Positions 1-8,662 of a stretch of 64,000 nt of DNA are shown one piece after another. Position 1 is the first letter of the stretch. Each line of letters starts with the position of its first letter. Source of the stretch: Linnemannia elongata (Eukaryota; Mortierellomycota; Mortierellomycetes; Mortierellales; Mortierellaceae); assembly GCA_036320915.1 (NCBI GenBank), contig JAXBDG010000002.1:4182001-4246000 (forward strand), written 5' to 3'. Under the pieces are notes generated by a model. The model searched no databases and had not been told where the DNA came from. It saw nothing but the letters and a program-made list of their open reading frames with translations. The translations under genes and the position numbers were made by a program.

Positions 1-551
1 GAGATGACCCAGACCCAGTTCCATGGGTGACCCAGGGTTTGACACCCTCACCCTCGATCGAGAAGAATGCCGCCACTGAGGAACCTTTGGTTTGCCCCGA
101 TGACAAGGAAGCAATCGCAGAGTCAACTCTTGCTATCGGAAACGCATCTCGGACTGTCAACCTTACTTCTGAAGAATACCACCGCCTTTACCTCTTGACT
201 AACTTTTCTACCAACCAAGGACCAAACAGTGACACTCAGTGTGAAAATCAGGCTAAGCCCAGCGTGAGCAGCCTGAGGGAACCACAAGATATCCATAAGG
301 AGGTTGACTTGGTGTGCCAGCCCGTGTGTGTATCTAATGTCCCAAACGGGGAGCAGGATGGACATATCAGTCTGACAAGCCTGCTGGGTGACAATTGTAC
401 TGTTGTTGGTGAGGATGCTGGTATTGGCGATGCGGCTGGTATTGGTGTCGATGGTCCTGGCACGACGGGTGAGAACGCCGAGGATATTGCACCAGCATCT
501 TGGCTACAGGACGACAGGCCGAGTGACCAAGTCCTTAACGACAGGGCATAA
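1..551 (+). CDS. 3' end of an unknown acidic protein (5' truncated by window edge)
   Basis: An open frame runs from the window edge (first full codon at 3) to TAA at 549-551, giving about 182 residues with no start codon that must be the true one. The peptide is hydrophilic and acidic, with a short Gly/Asp/Ala-rich part near the end. I see no signal peptide, membrane segment or known motif. It could be the last exon of a longer gene. I do not recognise the family. Codon use and length make a real C-terminus likely, but it is unproven. Confidence 0.5.
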   Translation, partial: DDPDPVPWVTQGLTPSPSIEKNAATEEPLVCPDDKEAIAESTLAIGNASRTVNLTSEEYHRLYLLTNFSTNQGPNSDTQCENQAKPSVSSLREPQDIHKEVDLVCQPVCVSNVPNGEQDGHISLTSLLGDNCTVVGEDAGIGDAAGIGVDGPGTTGENAEDIAPASWLQDDRPSDQVLNDRA

Positions 552-986
552 CGTGAGTGTTTACTTACTAAGGTTGTTAACCTCCACATCTTTGCCCTTT
601 GCCTTGGACTCGCTCGTTAATTAAGCTCTGTTGGGTCGCGCTTTGAACGCTAGCAATTGGGTCGCGTTTAGAACTACATCCTCGCCACACACACAAAAAA
701 AACCAGTCACATGATAAGCCACATGCTGCACCATGTAAACAGTAGCAAAAAAAAAAAAAAAAAAATCAAAAGTCCTCTCTACTCTAGTACTGGCACCGTG
801 TAGTAGGAGCAGCAAGGAGCAGTCTCCCTCTAACAGAATACTTTATCACAGTCGTCGTTCTGGTCCAGTTGTTTGTTTTCCATTCCCCACCCATCAACTC
901 TCTCTCCCTTCCAATCCATCGATTACCCTCTCGCTGGATCGTCCCTCTCTCTCCTCCCTTTCTTCTTAATAACACATATATATAAC
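552..986 (+). promoter_or_regulatory. Intergenic region and promoter of GAR1
   Basis: This gap of 435 bases lies between the unknown gene and GAR1. It contains an A run at about 749-765, a pyrimidine-rich stretch at 880-965 on the GAR1 sense strand, and an AT-rich string ending just before the ATG at 987. No gene is seen. Confidence 0.45.
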
Positions 987-2551
987 ATGAGCTTCAGAGG
1001 TCGTGGTGCTCCCCGTGGAGGTAAAAAACACATTCCACTTTTTACTGCCTCATCGACCAACAACATCAACAAAACAACACAGTTTCGCTTCTTTTTCCTT
1101 CGGCCCTCTCACCTCTCTTCTGCCTCGCTTTCTATGCCGTTGTTATGGACGACCAGAGTTGAACAATTGAAGGTTGCACCTACACACAACATATGACTTT
1201 TGATACTAACCCTCCCTTATTCTTTCTTGAAATTGTTCAATTCTTCCCAGGCCGTGGTGGTTTCGGCGGTGGTTCCCGTGGTGGTCGTGGCGGCTTTGGC
1301 GGTGGTGCCCCCTCTTTTGGACCACCAGAGTCCGTCACTGGTAAATACCTCTTACCCTCTCTTTCGTTAGGCTTTCATTCAGTAGCTTCTCAATTGAAGC
1401 AAGGCGATATCTCAGCGAACTATACGGGATCGAAATCAAGCATCTTACTGGGCGAGGCAATCTATTGGAACATTGGATCCCGTATTTTTCGCAACGCTGC
1501 ATTTCAAGGACACCGTCAGATCCACTTCTCGATGCGCCGTGCCTGCGACATCGACCTATCCTGAAATTTGTAGTGTTGGATTGTAGACATTTTCGCCAAT
1601 TGGACTATCATGGACACCGTTAATCTCAGGAGTAACTTTCGTTGTGGACAATCGGTCTCCTGCAGATCGGGAGCACATTTGGCGCCTATCAGCCTTGTGA
1701 CAATCCTCTGACATAATACATTCCTTTGATCAAATGCTTGAAAGGATAATAAAGCTAACCACGACATCACTCCTTCTCTATGTTCATTGTAGAGATCGGT
1801 CAGTTCATGCACGCCTGCGAGGGCGAGATGGTCTGCAAGTCGACAAACGTCAAGATCCCCTACTTCAACGCCCCCATCTACCTCGAGAACAAGTCCCAGA
1901 TCGGCAAGGTCGACGAGATCTTGGGTCCCATGAACGAGCTCTACTTCACCATCAAGCTCCAGGACGGCATGGTTGCCACCTCCTTCAAGGTTAACGACAA
2001 GGTCTTCATCGCCCCTGATAAGCTCCTCCCCCTCGAGCGCTTCCTCCCCAAGCCCAAGGTCGTTGGTGGCAAGGGTACGTTTTCCTTCTTTATTTCTTAT
2101 TGGTCTTTCTTTTTTTACGTTTGATGGCGATCTGGTTATGATGATGGTTGAAAGTGCTTTCAACTAACTCAATTTATTTCATCGTGAACTTGAATAGTCG
2201 CCAAGCGCGGAGGTATGCAGGGAATGAACGCCGGTCGCGGTGGTCGCGGTGGTGCCCGTGGTGGTGGTAAGTGTCTCTTCTCCTCTTCTCTCTACCATCT
2301 ATCATGATTCATTTATCCGCTCCTGCTCTCCTTTGCTTTACCATTGTGCCAATCCCTAATCTTGTCTCGTTTCTACCTTCTTTCCTCAAATCGATATAGC
2401 CCGTGGCGCTCCTCGTGGTCGTGGCGGTTTCGGCGGTGCCCCCCGCGGAGGACGTGGCGGTTTCGGTGGTGCCCCCCGTGGTGGTGCTCCTCGTGGACGT
2501 GGCGGTTTCAGCCGTGGTGGTGGTGCTCCCCGTGGCCGTGGCGGTTACTAA
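987..2551 (+). CDS. GAR1: H/ACA ribonucleoprotein complex subunit GAR1
   Basis: GAR1 is a core protein of H/ACA small nucleolar RNPs, which guide pseudouridylation of rRNA in the nucleolus. Five exons (987-1020, 1251-1340, 1793-2074, 2198-2266, 2400-2551) join to 627 bases and 208 residues, ending in TAA. The first exon codes for the start of an Arg/Gly-rich arm. The central exon carries the conserved fold, with the segments [26 protein letters not shown] and [19 protein letters not shown] that are typical of GAR1. The last two exons give a second RGG arm ending in GRGGY. Splice sites are GT-AG and the phases fit. Intron 2 is long (452 bases) compared with the others (123-230). Two RGG arms around one core is the usual GAR1 design, so the assignment is firm. 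Confidence 0.95.
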
Positions 2552-3390
2552 ATCCTTTCATTCTTGGAATGGTATTTTAGATAGCTGTTTTACGTTGCAG
2601 TTGTACGAGCGAGAGTTATGAGGAGAGTTGCATTATTTTTTCACTTCTTTTTTTTTGTTTTATTCATTTTTTTTGGGAACACCCCCACACCACCACACAC
2701 CCATTGACACATTATCAAATACAAATCACTTTTTTTGCAAACCATACATTTTCATTTTTGCCGCATGTGTTTGTTTTTCTTTTTATGTTATGAGTGCCAT
2801 GGTTGGGCAGGAGATGGTGGCGGTCTTTGCACACTCAAATTTAGGAAATATGAAAGGGTAGCGCTGAGAGCGAAAAAAAATTACAAAGAGAAGGCGAAGG
2901 ACCGATCAACTTGAAGCAATATTCGCACGCGTGAATTTTGTGTACGCGAATCAGTTCGCGACACCCTATCACTTCTTTTGTATCACAACGACCACATGCA
3001 AACTAGGGGACCTATTAAGGACAACTCGGGGTGTATTGGACAGCTGCCTAAAGATCGCTATGTGAGTTTGTGTGTTTTTTGTGATTTTGTGGTTTAGTGT
3101 CCGTGTGGGCTGTCAATGTTGGTGTGTGTGGGGATGGAGAGAAAAGCAAAAGGTTGACAAGAAAAAAGCAAATATAAACTTGGGGGGCGCGCGCAGCACA
3201 TGTGTGTGTCTGAGAGGTGTGTACAAAAAATGGCCAGACATGAACCAAAAGAAAAAGAAAAACGCAAGAATAAGAAAAGCAAATCAAACAAATGGGGACT
3301 ACGCAAAGGGTTACAAAGTGGAATGAAAAGGAAATAAAACACAAAGCGATCGTAGTTGGATCCAGCAAAAAGAACGTCGTGTCGTTCCTT
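2552..3390. other. Convergent intergenic region, no gene seen
   Basis: This stretch lies between the 3' ends of GAR1 (+) and the FHA gene (-). It holds T-rich and A-rich 3' untranslated sequence and GT-rich sequence near 3060-3135. The short open frames here are low complexity and unconvincing. Confidence 0.5.
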
Positions 3391-5835
3391 TTAGATGTTG
3401 GCCAACGTCAAGACAGTACCGACAGAGCCGACAACCACACCGGCGAGTGCAGCAGCGAACAGCGCAGTCTTCCTTGACTTTGATGTCTGCGCCTCCTGTT
3501 GTGCGATGTGGAGTGGGATAAAGGTCTCCTCCTCGAGCTCAGCGTGCTTCCGCTTGAGGTTGTTGCTCTGGCTCTCCTCGACGACTTCATCTGTAGGCGC
3601 AGCCGTAGCAATGGTGACCGTTGTCGTCGTCGTGGATATCGATGCTGTCTCCTTGATGACAGTCTCACCCGCCATAGGCAGATCCTCGTCATCCTAAAGG
3701 TGAAGTAAAAATCAAAGAGATATGGTTAAAAGGATGAAGGCTAATTCGGCTCTGATGACGCAGTAGACAGAGACACGGTTTTAGTAGCACATATCCAGTT
3801 TGTGTTTGCCTACCTCGGGAGCATCACAAACAGCGGCAGAGTTTAGGACCTCAATGAGGTCAGTCTGGGCGGGATTAGAGTGGGTCATGATAACATCGTC
3901 CTCGTCGTCGTCCAGCTCGTAGTCAGCAGCCTTGTGGGAGAATGTCTCTTCTTTCTCTCCGTCATCGACATCGTGCTCCTCCTGCTGCTTGCGCTGTTCG
4001 TCGTAAGTAGAAGGCTCAGCCTCGTCTGCCCAGAAGTCGTCCCCAAACTGCTGCCGCTCAATCGCAGCATCCTCATCCTCGAAATTAAGCTGTGGTTCCT
4101 CGTAGTGGTCCTCAGGTTGTTCGAATGCGCCTCCGTCATCATCATAATCTGCATCTGGCTCATACTCGTCAGGCTCATAGTCGTTCTCCATGCCATGGAA
4201 TTCTTCATCCTCGTGCTGTGCTTCCTGTGCCTCCTGCTCGTTAGTGGGAGTCCGCTCCAGTGGCTCCTGAACGTCAAGGGTGTTGACTTGGGTCTGAGCA
4301 CAAGCCAATAAGTCAGCCTGCTCCACCTCGTCAAAGTCATCGTCATCCACCAATATAACCGTCTTCTGGCTCTGAGGAGTGGAAGAACCAGGAGAGCTTT
4401 CAAGGCTGCCAGTCATCATCTGTCGAGCAATACCAGCATTCAGGTCAGCTTGTTCAGCTCGTGCGGACGGGTGCTCATAATGCTCTCGGCTCTGAATGCG
4501 AACAACAAACTCTAGGGGCTTGTAATGGATATCTCGCCGGGTGACGGGGCGGCCCAATCGGACGTGGTCCAGGTCGTGCAAGATTTTGCGAGTAATAGAC
4601 TCTTCATTGACAAAGGTGCCGTGGGTTGACTCCCAGTCCTCAAGGATCAACTGTCCGTCTCGCTCAAAGATGGCGGCATGTAACTTGCTGATCACTTGAT
4701 TAGCGAATAATCCATCATCGTACCCATTTTCGGCCCGAGCCTGACCTGCGTCCTTGCCGACCTCGGAGAGCTGCTTCAAGCGGGCCTTGGGGTCTAAACC
4801 GGACGAGGGCGCTCGTCCCAGCAACAACCGAGTGTGGGGCTCAAAGATGAACTGTCGGGGTCGAGGCAAGGTACCAGTAAGACGGTGCTGCTGCTGCTCT
4901 TGACTACTGTTACTCTGAGAAGTTCTCAGTTCTTGAATCTCGAGGTGAACAAAAGGTCCAGTCCGGGTCGTATCTGTGTCGTATTGGAGACATCAGGGAA
5001 GGAATAGAGTGAGGAGCGGCGAAGGAAAATAAAGGGGGACGGAGGTAATATGGTAAGGTTGAGTTGGTTAGTGGTTCTTGCGCCCTTTTTCTCGCCTTTA
5101 CAAGGTCATTCAAAGCACGCATCCGCAGAGAGAAAAAGACACAAACAAACAGGTAAAGGCAAAGGCAAAAGGCAAAGGCAAAGCAGAGAAAACACACAAC
5201 GTACATGTGGTCTCTGGGACCATAGTCTGTGCCTCCTCGTCGTCGTCAGACTCAACGCCCGCAGGCACAGCTTCAGTGAAGGGGTGGGTCGTCACAGGGT
5301 ACAAAGTACTAAGCTCACTCTCATCTTCGTTGTCATCCTCAATAACCATAGCCTCTTGCTGTTGGCGTTGAGGTTGCTGTTGCTGCTGTCGGACATATTC
5401 CTCCTCCAGTTCCTCGATCTCCCGTGCAGCAACAGCAAAGCGGTGAGTGTCCTCCTCGTCTTCGACTTCGTCCTCTTCGTCCTCCTCGTCGTCATAGAGA
5501 CCATAGCCATATTGAGAGCTGTCGGTCAAGAGCGAGTGGGAACCCGAGGAGACTTGTCTTGTCGCTGTCAAGGTACCAACGTACTCGAGTTCGACGCCTG
5601 AATGGGGTGAGTAAGCCGGGGAAGAAGAGGAGAGGGGTGCTTGATAGGTGCTTCCAGAACCAGAAGAGGAGTCAGTAGGTTGAGGCTGCTGGTGTTGAGT
5701 AGTGTCGTGGAGGAGGGACCTGTAAGAAGGTTCAGCGAGGAGGGCGTGTGACCAGGAAGGGAGAGAGGTGTCCTCGTGACTGCTGGGCGACAGGGGCTCT
5801 GGGTCCGAGTCGGGTAATGGGGGCTGGAATAGCAT
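3391..5835 (-). CDS. FHA-domain protein with C-terminal membrane tail anchor (SLMAP/FAR9-10-like)
   Basis: Three exons (5835-5205, 4973-3814, 3693-3391) join to 2094 bases and 697 residues. Residues 1-210 are low complexity, Ser/Pro/Gln-rich, with an acidic run. An FHA domain, which binds phosphothreonine, spans about 216-340: it starts GPFVHLEIQEL, has LLLGR (R264), the run NGYDDGLFANQVISKLHA (293-310) and STHGTFVN (326-333). A long acidic linker follows. The last exon ends in a hydrophobic stretch (about 673-695) that forms a tail anchor. An FHA with this NG-to-SKxHA spacing plus a tail anchor is known from SLMAP and yeast Far9/Far10, members of STRIPAK-type phosphatase complexes at the ER and nuclear envelope. 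Here the FHA is not N-terminal and the usual coiled coil is not obvious, so family membership is an inference. The start codon follows a pyrimidine-rich leader. Confidence 0.72.
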
Positions 5836-6160
5836 AAGAAAGTTAAGTTGATGGGTGGAGAGGGTGGTTGTATTTGTTGTTGTATGTGCAGGTGTGTGAT
5901 GGGTTGATGGAGGGGAGGGGGGAGAGGAAGGAAGGGCAGGAGGGAAGAGGAAAAGGAGGAGGAGGAGGGAAGAGAGAGTATTGTAAGGGAAGGAGGGGTG
6001 GAAAGAAGAGGAAAAGAAGGCGCAGAGAAGGAAGAGGAGGAAGGGGGGGCGAAATAAAAAAAAAAAAAAAAAAAAAAGGACGAATGGGCTGCGTGAGAGC
6101 AAAGGCTAGGGACACAGGGCAGAGCAGAGGCAATTACTTCGCAATAATGATGGACTGATG
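5836..6160 (-). promoter_or_regulatory. Pyrimidine-rich leader/promoter of the FHA gene
   Basis: On the minus (sense) strand this is almost all C and T, including a T run at plus 6056-6077. It directly precedes the ATG at 5835. The same pattern is found before several other genes in the window. Plus-strand open frames here are artefacts of the biased sequence. Confidence 0.5.
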
Positions 6161-6827
6161 GGCACACACTGATATATCAGCAAACGGGTCTCATACTAGG
6201 ATAGGGAAACAATGCTTAAAGCTCGCGTCTTCCGGTCTAGATTATAGACTACAACTCGTTCAGCTACCTAGTCTCCTCTCTTTCTCTCTAATGTCGTTTG
6301 TCACCACTACCCTAGGCCTTTTGATTCCTAGTTTCCTAATTCTTACTCAAATTGCCGCTCCCCTTTCTCCTCCTTTCAACAACATAGAGATAGATACAAA
6401 AAGCAGCAAAGCCCAACGTAGCACAACCTTGTTTGTTCGTTCGTCGACCTCTTCAAGATGCCGCAATAGCACGAAATGAATTACCCATTCTATATGCAAC
6501 AAATTCAAAGAGAGAACACGGGAACACCACCTCATCATTCTCACTCCTACAGACCTACACAACTCCACCATGACCAAAATCATACACTCCATGAATAGTT
6601 TTAAACGAGCAAACAAGAACAGGGACACTAACCACCACAAGCGACATCCATTTCACACAACAAAGAAAAATCAAAAGAAATAGGTGCTCAAACGCAGAAA
6701 AGCGGGGATCTTGTCTTTAATGGCATAACAACTCTGTTTCGAAAGAGACTTTCCAAAGACGTCGTCGTAAAAACCAATAAAAAATACAGCCTTGTTCGAA
6801 AAAAACGAATAGGGAAAAAAGGCGTAT
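6161..6827. other. Intergenic region, no gene seen
   Basis: The stretch lies between the upstream region of the FHA gene and the stop codon of eL39. Only short, composition-driven frames are present. It must include the eL39 3' untranslated region. I see no repeat or RNA gene. Confidence 0.4.
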
Positions 6828-7130
6828 TTACAGACCCAGCTTGGTGCGGCGCCAGTGACGGCGCTTGGCGTTGTAGCGGATCTATTTAGGATTCAATGTG
6901 CATGGGGAAAGCAAGCATAGAGTGGTTAGGAAACAGTTGCTTGCTTATCATCTCCATGTATGCTTGAGAGAAAAGAAAGCTATGTTCTCAAGGTTCCATG
7001 TCCTGAGTTTTGTCGAGAGAACGGAACATACCTTGTTATCGGTACGCATGCGGCACCAGTTGGGCAGAGGGCGGTTCTGCTTCTGCTTCTTTCCGAGCTT
7101 GCGCTTGATGATGAACGACTTGTTGGAAGG
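6828..7130 (-). CDS. RPL39: 60S ribosomal protein eL39 (exons 2 and 3; first exon not placed)
   Basis: eL39 is a very small, basic protein that lines the peptide exit tunnel of the large ribosomal subunit. Exon 2 (7130-7032) codes for PSNKSFIIKRKLGKK through NRPLPNWCRMRTDNK. Exon 3 (6881-6828) codes for IRYNAKRRHWRRTKLGL and TAA. With an initiator Met this gives 51 residues, exactly the family length. Exon 2 opens in phase 0 straight after a TAG acceptor, so exon 1 must end with ATG itself, as in many eukaryotic eL39 genes split just after the first codons. ATG followed by GT occurs on the minus strand at 8146-8144, 8254-8252 and about 8297; none has a strong donor, so I leave exon 1 open. 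The identity is certain, the start is not. Confidence 0.93.
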
Positions 7131-8662
7131 CTATTTCATGATGAATTCCCGTAAAACGGAGTGGAAAAGATAGGGGGTAGGAGAGGAATGATGAGTTTCC
7201 TTCATCTCTTGGGTTTCTGTGTGTGCAAAGGAAGGGGAGAGTTTGTGTATGTACGGATTGATAGGTGGTAGTGTTCCTAGCCCCTCCTCCTCCCGAGTGT
7301 CTTCCTGTGAGTAATCTCCTGATATCCGGCCTTGTCAAAGGTGTTGGCACAGAGTGTGTGAAGGCAACGCGGACCAATCGACCAGTCTGCAAACTCATAC
7401 AGCGCATGGTTGCAATAAAAGCAAAGCAGACTGATAAAGGCTTGTTGCTCTCACACAGAGCTGATCCCGATGAGTTGCTTGGTAGCAGTAAAACAGGCGC
7501 TGTTGGCTGATGAATAGATGTCGTGTGTTGTTGTATTTTGACGTGCGATCCCTGATCCCGAACAGAGGTTCGACTAGTAGACACACAGACAGACAGGCTG
7601 CCTCGTCTGGCTCTCATCAACCCCACTGGCAAAGCTCAGTGCTCTCCTCCCGCTGGTTGTTACTGATGTTGTCGAAGGACAGCAAGAGACTCCATCATAG
7701 ACCAAAAAAGACGACATAGTGGCAAGGTGAGTGCAGGTTGAGAGGCTCCCCTCCAAAACGAGACTCGACATCGCCACTACTCGTCCCTTAGTTTCCAGAG
7801 TTCCGTGCGGGATCCTGTCTTCTGCTGTTGATGATGCGATGGAGTAGTAGAGATCTCTCGTTCTTCCTCCTGGGACGTGTCGTCTTTGCATCCACCCAAA
7901 CTCTCATCCGATCGTATGCTCGGCTTTAACTTTAGGGTTTTCCAGCCGCCATAAAGGATCCTCTGATGTAGATGCCGCCCCTATGTCAAGTCGGTGGTCG
8001 ATGATAACGGCTGCTCCAACAAGGATGCAAAAATGTTGATAACGAATGGTGCTTATCCCGAAGATGTTGTAATGGATGGATCGATGGCATCCATGATAAC
8101 GGATGGATGTCCTGGGAGAGGACTATAAGGAACCCTTAAGTACCATGTCTGATTCTAGGTCAAGTCAAAGAGGATTTGCTCAACCCTCGACTCGCGGCGT
8201 TCTTTTGTCGGCTTGAAGGCCACTGACCCTCAGAAATTATTACTAAGCCACCATTTCTTGTCTGTTAAACTTTGGTGGCAATAGTTTATGTCAAACCATT
8301 TGATGAAGGCAAAATAACACATACCCTTGACACAAGAGAACATGAAAAAGAGACAGTGGATATGGCATGGTTGAACCGCAACCAGAAGAAAAAAAAAAGT
8401 TTTTTTTTGTTTTATTGTTAGCTTTTATTTTTGGGGTAAAGAAAGAAGAAAAATGAGAAAAAAAAGAAAATGAGGATGGATGGGTGGGGAATAGGAAGAT
8501 AAAAAAGAAAAATAAAATAGGGCCCAATTCCTGACATTAAGAATCCTTCAAGAAAAAGGCGGGAATAAAGGAACCAGCTCTCTAAGTAAACGACATCATC
8601 AGTAAAGAAACAACCACCAGCGCATTGAAATCTAGTTCGGGGAGTTGGGGCTTCGACAAAAA
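7131..8662 (-). other. Long first intron and 5' region of eL39, then intergenic sequence
   Basis: No protein-coding gene is supported here. The part next to 7130 must be the first intron of eL39, because exon 2 starts right after a splice acceptor. If the ATG at 8146-8144 is the true start, the intron is about 1.0 kb. 8390-8520 is A/T-rich with homopolymer runs and probably belongs to the intergenic space beyond the mucin-like gene's stop codon at 8663. Confidence 0.4.

Noticed and set aside
5110..6102. Extension of the FHA gene's first exon upstream to 6102
   Set aside because: The added part is a Phe/Pro/Ser-rich reading of the C/T leader. The ATG at 5835 begins protein-like sequence.
7505..7560. 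TGATGA followed by CTGA, like a C/D snoRNA, on the plus strand
   Set aside because: No terminal stem can be drawn, and it is on the strand opposite to eL39.
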